NCBI GenBank assembly: GCA_025916675.1
Contig: CP098402.1
Span: 2,661,205-2,725,204 of the forward strand
DNA from: Phycisphaera sp.
GTDB taxonomy: Bacteria > Planctomycetota > Phycisphaerae > Phycisphaerales > UBA1924
Direction of reading: 5' to 3'
Length of the DNA: 64,000 bases
In this document: positions 27,968 through 36,472 of the stretch, piece after piece
Layout of the letters: each line of letters opens with the position of its first letter
Numbering within the stretch: position 1 is the first letter of the stretch
Translations under genes and position numbers: made by a program
Notes under the pieces: model-generated
What the model was told of the DNA's origin: nothing
Databases searched by the model: none
Seen by the model: only the letters and a program-made list of their open reading frames with translations

Positions 27968-29356
27968 ATGCATCGATCCTCATTCGCCATTCGACGGTCC
28001 GCTGACTCCGAGACGGCTCATGCGCACGACGACCAGTACGAATCTGGAAGCCTGACCCTCACCGGTTCGATCGCGATGGGCACGGGCGTCATGATCGGTG
28101 CCGGCATCTTTGCCCTCACCGGCCAGGTCGCCGAACTTGCGGGGGGGCTGTTCCCGCTTGCATTCATCGCGGCCGCCGTCGTCGTCGCCTTCAGCGCGTA
28201 CTCGTACGTCAAGGTCTGCAGCCAGTATCCCTCGGCGGGCGGCATCGCCATGATCCTCAAGAAGGCCTACGGGCCCGGGGTCGTCACCGTCGGCTGCTCA
28301 CTACTGATGTACTTCTCGATGGTCATCAACGAGAGCCTGGTCGCACGCACCTTTGGCACCTACACGCTACGCATCTTCGGCAAGGGCTCCGACTCGTGGC
28401 TCGTGCCCGTCCTGGCCGTCGGCCTCATCGCCGTCGCGTTCGTGGTCAACCTACTTGGCAACACGCTCATCGGAGGGTTCAGCAAGGTCACCGCCGTTGT
28501 CAAGATCCTGGGCATCGCCGTGTTCGCCGGCATCGGTTTGTGGGTGTCGGGCCTCTCGTTTGACACCCTCACCTCAGGCGGTGCCGACCAGGCCAGCGGC
28601 GGGGTCACAGGCTTCCTTGCCGCGGTGGCGCTCTCGATCCTGGCCTACAAGGGCTTCACCACCATTACCAACAGCGGTGATGAGATCAAGAACCCGAAGA
28701 AGAACGTCGGGCGATCCATCATCTTCTCGCTCATCATCTGCACCGTTCTGTACATCATCGTTACCCTGGCCGTCGCGGCAAACTTGAGCGTCAACGAGAT
28801 CATCGCTGCCAAGGACTCGTCTCTGGCCGAAGCCGCGCGCCCTGCCGTGGGCCAGTGGGGCGAGTGGCTTACCGTCGCTCTGGCCATCGTCGCTACGATC
28901 TCCGGGCTCATCGCCAGCATGTTCGCCGCCTCGCGCATGTTTGCGATGCTTACCGACATGAAGCTTGTCCCGCACAGCCACTTCGGCATGCCCGGGCGCA
29001 TCCAGAAGCACACGCTTGTGTACACAGCCGTCATCGCGATGGTGCTGGCCACCTTCTTCGACCTCAGCCGGATCGCGTCGCTCGGGGCCATCTTCTACAT
29101 CGTCATGGATATGGCCATCCACTGGGGGGTCTACCGCCACCTCCGGAAAGATGTCGGCGCAAAGGCCCCCATCGTCCTGACCGCATTCGTGCTCGACGCG
29201 ATCGTACTGGGCGCGTTCCTGTACCTGAAGGCTACCTCTGACCCATTGGTGCTCGTGGTCTCGGTGGTCGGTATGGCCATCATCTTCGGTGCCGAGTGGT
29301 GGTTCATCAGGCGGTCCAATACCGCAGAGTCGACTCACAACAACGAAGCGATGTAG
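27968..29356 (+). CDS. APC-superfamily amino-acid permease
   Basis: 462 aa with about 12 helices. The first helix carries the APC substrate loop, [15 protein letters not shown]. Later landmarks are the SSYPSAGG-like '[19 protein letters not shown]' stretch, [24 protein letters not shown] and [15 protein letters not shown]. All agree with the APC (amino acid-polyamine-cation) family. It probably imports an amino acid. Its place between metal-binding proteins and a copper ATPase suggests a link to copper stress, for example uptake of a Cu-chelating or protective amino acid, but nothing in the sequence proves this. Confidence 0.87.
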   Translation: MHRSSFAIRRSADSETAHAHDDQYESGSLTLTGSIAMGTGVMIGAGIFALTGQVAELAGGLFPLAFIAAAVVVAFSAYSYVKVCSQYPSAGGIAMILKKAYGPGVVTVGCSLLMYFSMVINESLVARTFGTYTLRIFGKGSDSWLVPVLAVGLIAVAFVVNLLGNTLIGGFSKVTAVVKILGIAVFAGIGLWVSGLSFDTLTSGGADQASGGVTGFLAAVALSILAYKGFTTITNSGDEIKNPKKNVGRSIIFSLIICTVLYIIVTLAVAANLSVNEIIAAKDSSLAEAARPAVGQWGEWLTVALAIVATISGLIASMFAASRMFAMLTDMKLVPHSHFGMPGRIQKHTLVYTAVIAMVLATFFDLSRIASLGAIFYIVMDMAIHWGVYRHLRKDVGAKAPIVLTAFVLDAIVLGAFLYLKATSDPLVLVVSVVGMAIIFGAEWWFIRRSNTAESTHNNEAM

Positions 29357-29408
29357 TCAGTACCCGATACCCATTCGATCGATGGGAACGCCCAAGAGGA
29401 ACCAATCA

Positions 29409-31703
29409 ATGCCACGCGACCCCGTCTGCGGGATGGAAGTTACGCCTGACAATGCCGCCGCTCGTGTCGAGCACAACGGCCAGGAGCACCTGTTCTGCAG
29501 CACGGGGTGCGCTGACAAGTTCCGCGCCGACCCAGACAAGTACCTCGGTGGGCAAGCTCTCAAGTGCGAAGGCGCCGAGGATGCTATCTACACCTGCCCC
29601 ATGCACCCAGAAGTCAGGCAAGTCGGCCCGGGTGACTGCCCCAAGTGCGGCATGGCCCTCGAACCCGTCGACGCCACCGCCGAGCAGGATGACACCGAGC
29701 TGCGCGACACCACTCGTCGCTTCTGGATAGCCGCCACCCTCACCGCGCCGCTGCTGGTCTACGTCATGGGCAACATGCTACTGGGTCATCCTTTCGATCG
29801 CTGGATCAGCCCTGCAGTCAGCCAGTGGGCCGAACTCGCTCTGGCAACCCCGGTCGTGATCTGGTGCGCCTGGCCATTCTTCGTTCGCGGCGTTCGCTCC
29901 ATCAGGGCCCTCAGCCCGAACATGTGGACGCTCATCTCCATCGGTGTCTCGATCGCCTATGTCTTCAGCGTCGTGGCCACTATCGCCCCTGGCCTCTTCC
30001 CCGAGTCCCTGCGCGGCGAGTCGGGCCAGGTGGGGGTGTACTTCGAGGCTGCCGCCGTCATCGTTACCCTCGTGCTCTTGGGCCAAGTCATGGAGCTGCG
30101 TGCTCGCCGTCAGACCGGCGGCGCGATCCGCGAACTCCTCGAGCTTGCGCCACCCACGGCGCGACTGATCCGTGACATCGGCTCCGACGAGGAGGTGCCC
30201 GTGGATCAACTCGCTACCGGCGACCGCGTCCGTGTCCGCCCCGGAGACAAGATCCCCATCGACGGCAGCGTCAAGGAGGGCAAGAGCACCGTTGACGAGT
30301 CCATGCTCACCGGTGAGCCCGTGCCCGTTGAAAAGTCCTCGGGCGACGACGTCACCGGCGGCACCGTGAACAAGACCGGGTCCTTCGTTATGACCGTGAG
30401 TCGAACCGGCTCGGACACGACCCTCGCCCAGATCGTACAGATGGTCGCCGATGCCCAGCGCTCCAGAGCGCCCATCCAACGCCTGGCCGACGCCGTCGCC
30501 GCGTGGTTCGTGCCGATCGTCGTCGCCATCGCAATCATCGCCTTCATCACGTGGCTGCTAGTAGGCCCGTCGCCCTCGTTCAGCTACGCCCTGGTCGCCG
30601 CCGTTTCGGTGCTCATCATCGCATGCCCCTGTGCCCTCGGGCTGGCGACGCCCATGTCCATCATGGTCGCCGCCGGCCTGGGTGCCAAGCAGGGTGTGCT
30701 CGTCAAGAATGCCGCCGCGCTCGAAGCGTTCGAGTCCATCGACACCATCGTCGTCGACAAGACCGGCACGCTCACCGAAGGCAAGCCCAAGCTCGTGGGC
30801 GCCGACATGCAAGGCCGCCAGGACGAGCCACGCATCTTCGCCCTCCTGGCCGCCGCCGAACGCGGTAGCGAGCATCCTCTCGCTCAAGCCATCATCGAAG
30901 GCCTCGAAGAACACGCCCACGAGCGATTGGAAGCCACCGACTTCGAAAGCATCACTGGCAAGGGCATCATCGCCACCGTGGAGGGCTCCAAGATTGCTAT
31001 CGGCTCGCCCGCCCTCATGCAAGACCAGGACGTGGACATCACCGCGCTCACCGATCAGGCAGACCAGCACCGCAAGGAAGGCGCCACTGCCATGTTCGCC
31101 AGCGTCGATGGTCGGCTCACGACACTACTGGCCGTCGCCGACCCGATCAAGAAGACCACCCGCGTCGCCATCGACGCCCTGCACAAGCAGGGCCTCACCA
31201 TCGTCATGCTGACGGGCGACAACCAGACCACCGCTCGAGCCATCGCCGACCAACTCGGCATCGACCGTTTCGAAGCCGAGGTGCTACCCGAGCAGAAGGC
31301 CGCGACTATCCGCAAACTCCAGGCCGATGGTCACAAGGTCGCTATGGCAGGCGACGGCGTCAACGACGCGCCCGCACTGGCACAGGCCGACATCGGCGTC
31401 GCGATGGGTACCGGCGCGGGCGTGGCCATCGAGAGCGCCGCCATCACCCTCGTTGGCGGGGACCTCAACGGACTCGTCCGTGCCCGCGAACTCAGCCGCG
31501 CCACCATGCGCAACATCCGCCAGAACCTCTTCTTCGCATTTGCTTACAACACCGCCGGCGTGCCCATTGCCGCGGGCATCCTCTACCCCTTCTTCGGCGT
31601 CCTGCTCAGCCCCATGCTCGCCGCTGCGGCCATGAGCTTCAGCAGCGTCTCGGTCATCCTCAACGCGCTTCGGCTTCGCCTTCACGTCTTCCCTCGCTCC
31701 TGA
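29409..31703 (+). CDS. copA: CopA-like P1B-type copper-exporting ATPase with YHS and HMBD N-terminus
   Basis: 764 aa from ATG 29409 (AAGAGGAAC upstream). Instead of a CxxC HMA domain the N-terminus has a YHS domain ([13 protein letters not shown]...[17 protein letters not shown], residues 4-45) and an HMBD (YTCPMHP...[11 protein letters not shown], about 60-88). P-type landmarks follow: TGEPVPVEK in the actuator, the transmembrane CPC motif in [13 protein letters not shown] near 405, phosphorylation site DKTGTLTEG near 450, SEHPLA, GDNQTTA and [13 protein letters not shown] marks the Cu(I)/Ag(I) subfamily. It pumps copper out of the cytoplasm and ends the operon. Confidence 0.94.
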   Translation: MPRDPVCGMEVTPDNAAARVEHNGQEHLFCSTGCADKFRADPDKYLGGQALKCEGAEDAIYTCPMHPEVRQVGPGDCPKCGMALEPVDATAEQDDTELRDTTRRFWIAATLTAPLLVYVMGNMLLGHPFDRWISPAVSQWAELALATPVVIWCAWPFFVRGVRSIRALSPNMWTLISIGVSIAYVFSVVATIAPGLFPESLRGESGQVGVYFEAAAVIVTLVLLGQVMELRARRQTGGAIRELLELAPPTARLIRDIGSDEEVPVDQLATGDRVRVRPGDKIPIDGSVKEGKSTVDESMLTGEPVPVEKSSGDDVTGGTVNKTGSFVMTVSRTGSDTTLAQIVQMVADAQRSRAPIQRLADAVAAWFVPIVVAIAIIAFITWLLVGPSPSFSYALVAAVSVLIIACPCALGLATPMSIMVAAGLGAKQGVLVKNAAALEAFESIDTIVVDKTGTLTEGKPKLVGADMQGRQDEPRIFALLAAAERGSEHPLAQAIIEGLEEHAHERLEATDFESITGKGIIATVEGSKIAIGSPALMQDQDVDITALTDQADQHRKEGATAMFASVDGRLTTLLAVADPIKKTTRVAIDALHKQGLTIVMLTGDNQTTARAIADQLGIDRFEAEVLPEQKAATIRKLQADGHKVAMAGDGVNDAPALAQADIGVAMGTGAGVAIESAAITLVGGDLNGLVRARELSRATMRNIRQNLFFAFAYNTAGVPIAAGILYPFFGVLLSPMLAAAAMSFSSVSVILNALRLRLHVFPRS

Positions 31704-31898
31704 CCTTATCCCTGAGGCACTCAATCGCGAGGACGACAGTCGTCTCATGATCTTAAGTCCCCTGCTTGCGAAGCGATGGCATTGTAGGTTCAGGACCGCA
31801 ACACGTTGTCGTGCCAGCTACAAGCCATGTGCGGCTTCGGCAAGCAAGACTATTCCGAAGTACCCCGCAATTGCCTTGGATGCGGTGGTCTCATCCGA

Positions 31899-32441
31899 TC
31901 AATCAGACCACCGAGAGCCGCTGCGATTGTTTGCGAAGAGTCGCCTGCTATTGGTAGGTAGTATCGAGTTCTTTCGTACATATGCCTCGTGGATCAACGT
32001 GGACATCCGCTCAGGGTCTTCTGTCCAATCGAACAACTTTGCGTAGCCGCACTCCACGTTGTCGTGCAGTCGCGGAGGGATGGTGTGTTGGTCGTACTCC
32101 TTACGGCCACACGCAGGGTGGGTAGGCAGGAAGAGTCCCAGCAGGCCAGACCGCGGGCTGGCTCGAGTATCGCGAATGCTGGCCGAGAGTTCCCAGTCAA
32201 CGAATTTTCGTTGCCACGTATTGGCACCAATGAGCACTACAGTGACTGAACTATCTCGAAGATACTCGTCTCGGATACGCTGCATGACGGTCTCCGTGGG
32301 GAGCGGGCCTTCAAAGTCTCCACGGTCAACGGACCCTCGAACCAGTGTGTCAAAGTGGACGCCAAGACGTTCAAATAGCAATTTGTAGCGTTCATCTGCG
32401 TCATGGTGGTAGCTGACGAAGACCTTGTGCCGCGCTGTCAT
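31899..32441 (-). CDS. MTH538/ThsB-type TIR-domain protein (TIR-A)
   Basis: 180 aa from ATG 32441 with GGGAGATCACC upstream. It opens with KVFVSYHHDADERYKLLFERL split around residue 15, the start of the TIR-like DUF1863 (MTH538) fold used by Thoeris ThsB proteins. VTVVLIGANTW and the following FVDWELSASI contain the W-x-E segment where the catalytic Glu of this family lies. The C-terminal 60 residues are less typical. These proteins produce a nucleotide signal from NAD during phage infection in Thoeris. No recognisable ThsA is next to it; the neighbouring plus-strand gene is a membrane protein transcribed divergently. Confidence 0.85.
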   Translation of the reverse strand: MTARHKVFVSYHHDADERYKLLFERLGVHFDTLVRGSVDRGDFEGPLPTETVMQRIRDEYLRDSSVTVVLIGANTWQRKFVDWELSASIRDTRASPRSGLLGLFLPTHPACGRKEYDQHTIPPRLHDNVECGYAKLFDWTEDPERMSTLIHEAYVRKNSILPTNSRRLFANNRSGSRWSD

Positions 32442-32731
32442 AGGTGATCTCCCTTGCTTGTACATCCTGACGGTGACAATAACGATAGTCAACCGCTCGA
32501 ATATCAAGGCACCTTGCCGCATCTAGAAAATGCACCAGGCTGTCTGAGGCTAATTCCCCAAAATGCTAAGTATCGCGCTGCTGTTCCAGCCACCGTCGTG
32601 GAGCCGCTGGCAGTGGGGATGTCTGCGGTCGCACTCGTCGCTAGCCTATCTGGTGGAGGACAAGACCAGCTCATGCGTAACGAGTGGGACCTAGCCCGGA
32701 CGAGAGCAGAACAGAAGTGCTGAGGCCAAAG

Positions 32732-33793
32732 ATGAATCTTGTGGTGTTAGCTTTAGTCGTACTGCCCGCATGGACAACATACTCGTCCTTTCGCGAAGGC
32801 GACTTATTCGGCCAGTGGACAGGCCTGACCCTCGTATGGGTAGTGCTCGCCACGGTCTTTTTGGACAATAAACTCCTTCCGACGCTGAAGAACGCCCTCA
32901 TAACCGTAAGCGCTGTCAGTGCTGTTCTGATGTATCGTGAAGGCTCCGGATATATGGCGTTGCTATTGGGCATTGTTGTGGTCGTGTTGCTCCTATCACT
33001 CTTGCGAGCGCCGATCGGTACAGGGTCAGCAGTCGGATCACGGTCTCATGTGGCGTCCGCTGGTGAAGGGGAGAAGACAGATGCAGCAGCCGACGCCGCT
33101 CGCGGGCGACCGTTGCGTTCGGTGGCCATCCCGGCTTTCAGCTGGTTCCTGTGGATTGGGCCAGTCGCGTTGATTGCGCTTCAGTTGTATTGGCTGATTG
33201 CGAGCACACAGGGTCTGCGGGATCTGCTCGGCCAGGAGGAGTTCCGGGCCTCTCAGTGGGGCATGCTTCATCTCCAATTTCTCTGCTTCATTCCAGCAGT
33301 GGCTTGCCTTGCGGCATGCAAAGCCGCGATAGATCGCGGGCCTCGCATTCTACTTCTTCGTGGTTTTGGCGACATGACTCTCTCGGAGACGGTGCTCAAG
33401 AGACTTATCCCTGTTCTGGCGTCTTTGGGACGAGTTGTAACCGTTGAAGACGAGTCGCTGCTCGACCAACGCATTCACCCTTGGCGTGCGATCGTGTATC
33501 CGAATACACTGGTGACGACTGACGAGGCTACCTGGCCCGCCACAGTCGCTAACGAACTGTCCTGTGCCGATGCAGCGGTATTTGTAGTCGGCCCTACCTG
33601 GAGCCCGAATCTCCAGCGCGAACTCGATATGTCCAAGCGACGCTTGCCAGGTAGCCGAGTGATCATCATTGCAGACGCCAAGCGTGTCGCTGCTCCGCCC
33701 TTGGATTGGCAGGGATGTCAGGTCTACTGCGAACCGAAGACTCGAGCCGACCGAGCCCGACTGATGCTGGCGCTCTTGGGTGTACTGGACTAG
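32732..33793 (+). CDS. Polytopic membrane protein with C-terminal 'LLLRGF' cytosolic domain
   Basis: 353 aa from ATG 32732 (GAGG upstream); a GTG at 32684 would add 16 residues. Hydrophobic helices are visible at about 1-18, 28-45, 52-68, 73-92, 132-157 and 181-198. The last 150 residues look soluble: PRILLLRGFGDM, LIPVLASLGRVVTVED, then an alternating strand-helix pattern with AAVFVVGPTWSPNLQREL and RVIIIADAKRV. This resembles the Rossmann-like region of uncharacterised TM proteins in bacterial conflict loci and could sense or bind a nucleotide. I know no named family. It converges with the SLATT gene (15-bp gap) and diverges from TIR-A. Confidence 0.7.
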   Translation: MNLVVLALVVLPAWTTYSSFREGDLFGQWTGLTLVWVVLATVFLDNKLLPTLKNALITVSAVSAVLMYREGSGYMALLLGIVVVVLLLSLLRAPIGTGSAVGSRSHVASAGEGEKTDAAADAARGRPLRSVAIPAFSWFLWIGPVALIALQLYWLIASTQGLRDLLGQEEFRASQWGMLHLQFLCFIPAVACLAACKAAIDRGPRILLLRGFGDMTLSETVLKRLIPVLASLGRVVTVEDESLLDQRIHPWRAIVYPNTLVTTDEATWPATVANELSCADAAVFVVGPTWSPNLQRELDMSKRRLPGSRVIIIADAKRVAAPPLDWQGCQVYCEPKTRADRARLMLALLGVLD

Positions 33794-33808
33794 TCTGGGA
33801 CAGGATTA

Positions 33809-34696
33809 TCAGCGTCCGGGAATCTTGACCCGCTCGATCCACAAACGGTGTTCGCGCGAGATCGCTCCCTCGACTTCCTCAATGAAATCGCCGAATTCTT
33901 CCTCCGTGCGCACATGATCGGCGCGTGTTGCAAGTCCATTGAGGTCCCGGCTTGCCACCCCGTAGGAGTTGGCAAGATCTGAGAATCGCTTTGTCTGGGT
34001 CCAAGCGAGCAGGCAGGCGGCGAGTGCGGCGATCCCACCAGTCGGGTTGTACTGCACGTCAACGAGCAGCCGCACCACCGCAAGCACGACGGCCAAGCCA
34101 TCGGCAACCAGAATTGCATAAAACCACCGCTGTTCCAAGCGAGCATTGGACTTCGCTTTTTTTGTGTACCAGTCGAGTTGATCTCGAAGCCTAAGCGACT
34201 TGTACAATGTGAGCCTCTCGGCAAGCTGTAGCGATCGAATCTCTCGCATTGCTGGCACGATTTCCGGGCCATCAACTTGATGCTGTGAGAGGTATTTCTC
34301 GACCTCCGGAAAGCGAGCCCGGATTTGCTGCAACTGGTCTAGAAACGCACGCTCTTGGCTTTTAGTGTCCGCCTCGTCGGCGGGCCGCGGAGTCATCATG
34401 AATCGCCATGCGGCGTGTTTCGTGTTCTCGGCGAAGGCTCGGGCCCGAAACCATGCGTCGTCGAGCCCGCCCATCTTGAGTACGAGCCCGATGAGCAACG
34501 CCAGAAACATAGCGAGTGCAATCGCGATCGAGACAGCCTGCTCCCAGCGATCGGATGTCGGACTCCAGCATGCGAGCAGTCCGGTTATCGCAAGGAGCCC
34601 AAGGTGGGTCTTCACCGCGAGCATGTACCAACGCTGGCATGAATTTGATGCCGCGTCACTGCACTTGTACAAAGCAGGATAATCGATACCGTTCAT
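33809..34696 (-). CDS. Tandem SLATT (DUF4231-type) membrane effector
   Basis: 295 aa from ATG 34696, overlapping the TIR-B stop (ATGA). Two transmembrane pairs are visible: about 27-45 with 55-74, and about 191-212 with 220-234. After the first pair comes DDAWFRARAFAENTKHAAWR, the conserved SLATT signature; after the second comes QTKRFSDLANSYGVASRDL, its DUF4231 counterpart. SLATT domains are predicted pore-forming effectors in nucleotide-signal and TIR-linked conflict systems (the SLATT families of the Burroughs and Aravind survey). Coupling to a TIR gene fits a signal-producer and membrane-effector pair. That role is inferred. Confidence 0.85.
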   Translation of the reverse strand: MNGIDYPALYKCSDAASNSCQRWYMLAVKTHLGLLAITGLLACWSPTSDRWEQAVSIAIALAMFLALLIGLVLKMGGLDDAWFRARAFAENTKHAAWRFMMTPRPADEADTKSQERAFLDQLQQIRARFPEVEKYLSQHQVDGPEIVPAMREIRSLQLAERLTLYKSLRLRDQLDWYTKKAKSNARLEQRWFYAILVADGLAVVLAVVRLLVDVQYNPTGGIAALAACLLAWTQTKRFSDLANSYGVASRDLNGLATRADHVRTEEEFGDFIEEVEGAISREHRLWIERVKIPGR

Positions 34697-35109
34697 CGGC
34701 CATCCGAGAGCGCGTAATTGCGGATCGCGCGGACGATGGACTCTGTGTTCCAGCCCACGATGTCCTTTGCCGCACGAGCCACCGCATCCGGAGTGCGCTC
34801 AGACGCCCATGGACGGATTCCAATAATCGGTCTTCCGATGCGCCGCGCGAAATTGATCTCGTACTGGATCCAATCACTGTGCGACACATACATCCCACCC
34901 AGGATCAGGAAGACGTTGGCAGGGCGCATTTGGTCGTTCAGGCGGGATGTCAACTGCTCGCTGGTCTCCAGCGGGTCGTGCCTCGGCACGCTGAGGTTGG
35001 TCCAGTAGAAGTTTGGAGCCGACTCGAGGAAGCTGACGATTCGGTTATAGCTCTCGCTGTAGGCCCATGCATGACTGATAAACACTTTGTAATCGCGGAG
35101 GGTGGGCAT
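34693..35109 (-). CDS. MTH538/ThsB-type TIR-domain protein (TIR-B)
   Basis: 138 aa, first gene of a two-gene unit with the SLATT protein. YKVFISHAWAYSESYNRIVSF at the N-terminus (split here near residue 14), VFLILGGMYVSHSDWIQYEI with the W-x2-YE catalytic-type Glu near residue 104, and RRIGRPIIGIRPWASE are all typical of compact ThsB-like TIR proteins. It would be expected to make an NAD-derived messenger that opens or activates the SLATT protein. It is only distantly similar to TIR-A, so the two are not a recent duplication. Confidence 0.87.
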   Translation of the reverse strand: MPTLRDYKVFISHAWAYSESYNRIVSFLESAPNFYWTNLSVPRHDPLETSEQLTSRLNDQMRPANVFLILGGMYVSHSDWIQYEINFARRIGRPIIGIRPWASERTPDAVARAAKDIVGWNTESIVRAIRNYALSDGR

Positions 35110-35220
35110 GTAGACAATTCTCGCTCAGCTGCCATGACGGACTGTGTAGAACTGGAGGACTCGCGTCCAAGCTGGCTAAGCATAGCTAATTGGGCTTGGC
35201 AACACTGACCCATGCTCGCC

Positions 35221-35787
35221 TTAGCCTGCCGCTTCCCGGCGGATCCGCTCCCGCGCCGCCTTGACTTGGTCCTCGGCAACCCGTCGGACCGCGTCCCAGC
35301 CCTTTTTGTCCAGGCCCAGCTGCTCCGCCGCATTTTGCGCCACCGCGCGCGGCAGCTCGTCGAGGGCCTGGCAGACGATGCCGAGGGCTTCGTTCCAGCT
35401 CGCCCGCACCTCGTCCACCGGCAGCAGCTCCCCCTGCATCTTCCGCAGCTCGATCACCTTCATGTTGGCGATGGCGGTCTCTTTGATCGCTCGGGCCTTG
35501 TTGTACTCCTGCTGGGTCATGCTGGGGGCTCCGGTCGTTCGCGCGTGCCAGGGCTTGGCCGGTGAACTGCCCGGCTTGCGGCCGGCGCCCTCGCGGCGCC
35601 CGCCGTGGCCGGTGTCGAGGACATGATCTTCGAGCCACGCGCGGCATGTGGCCTCGTCCCACAGCCGGCCTCCATCGGGCGTGTGGCCGGCGGGCGGCAT
35701 GCCGTCCTGGGCGTACTTGCGCACCGTCGACGCGGCCAGACCCAGGCGGTCGGCGAGCTGCGAGGTTGTGAGCGGGTCGGGCGGCAT
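35221..35787 (-). CDS. Nu1-like HTH protein, possible terminase small subunit
   Basis: 188 aa. The N-terminal 50 residues form a winged-helix/MerR-like HTH: LTTSQLADRLGLAASTVRKYA followed by GRLWDEATCRAWL, as in lambda Nu1 and DUF1441 proteins (shown in two parts). After a basic hinge (GGRREGAGRKPGSS) comes a helical region with NKARAIKETAIANMKVIELRKMQGELLP split here, typical of phage terminase small subunits that use this helix for oligomerisation. No large terminase is next to it. It is the last minus-strand gene of the phage-like module. Confidence 0.65.
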   Translation of the reverse strand: MPPDPLTTSQLADRLGLAASTVRKYAQDGMPPAGHTPDGGRLWDEATCRAWLEDHVLDTGHGGRREGAGRKPGSSPAKPWHARTTGAPSMTQQEYNKARAIKETAIANMKVIELRKMQGELLPVDEVRASWNEALGIVCQALDELPRAVAQNAAEQLGLDKKGWDAVRRVAEDQVKAARERIRREAAG

Positions 35788-36038
35788 GTCACGGGCTCAT
35801 CCTGGTCCACTGGCGATATCAAGATTCTGTGGGCCATTCGCACACGAAACGCGAACCCACGCCAACCTTCGTTTCTCATAGGGCCTGACTAGTACCCAAC
35901 AGGGGGGCTAGGCGGCCCGCGCGTCATCGCTTTCCCCTGCGGTGTGCGATTGATCGGCGGCTCGCCTTGCCTCGCGCGAGATGCGAGGGCGTCATGTGTG
36001 CCAACGCGTGGCATGGGGCCACGCCGGAGGACACGACC

Positions 36039-36452
36039 ATGACGACGACGACGAAGACCGCCACGAAGAAGACGGCCACGAAGACAAGCACCAAGCCCGC
36101 GGCGAAGAAGCCAACGGCGAAAACAAAGGCGCCCGCCAAGCCCAACGCGAAACCGAAGGCCAAGCCCGCGCCCAACGCCGTCACCGCGGCGACCAAGAAG
36201 CCCGCCAAGCCCACGCCCCGCAAGGGCAAGCAGCCCAGCGGCCTCGACCTCGCGGCCAAGGTGCTGGCCGACGCCAAAGAGCCGCTGGCGGCCAAGACGA
36301 TCGCCGAGCGCGTGATCGCCGCGGGCTGGCAGACCAGCGGCAAGACGCCGCACGCGACGCTGTACGCCACGATGACGCGCGAGATCCAGACCAAGGGCAA
36401 GGACGCTCGCTTCGTCAAGGTCGAGCGCGGCCGGTTCAAAGCAAAGGCGTAA
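36039..36452 (+). CDS. HARE-HTH protein with histone-H1-like N-terminal tail
   Basis: 137 aa from ATG 36039 (GGAGG upstream). Residues 1-68 are nearly all Lys, Ala, Thr and Pro (for example TKTATKKTATKTSTK), like eukaryotic H1 tails and bacterial AlgP/HupN-type tails. Residues 70-137 fit the HARE-HTH fold: LDLAAKVLADAKEPLAAKTI, then GWQTSGKTPHATLYATMTREI in two pieces, closing with FVKVERGRFKAKA. The domain occurs in RNA polymerase delta and chromatin proteins. A nucleoid-binding role is likely. It is the only plus-strand gene between 35.2 and 45.7 kb and could belong to the host lineage or to the element. Confidence 0.8.
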   Translation: MTTTTKTATKKTATKTSTKPAAKKPTAKTKAPAKPNAKPKAKPAPNAVTAATKKPAKPTPRKGKQPSGLDLAAKVLADAKEPLAAKTIAERVIAAGWQTSGKTPHATLYATMTREIQTKGKDARFVKVERGRFKAKA

Positions 36453-36472
36453 CGGCATCACTCCCTACCCCC

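Noticed and set aside
31738-31738. GACGAC/GTCGTC dyad (31732-31744) after copA as a terminator
   Set aside because: The loop would be one base and no T-run follows, so it is unlikely to terminate transcription.
31899-35109. Canonical Thoeris system
   Set aside because: ThsB-type TIR proteins are present, but no SIR2- or macro-domain ThsA gene lies in the neighbourhood.
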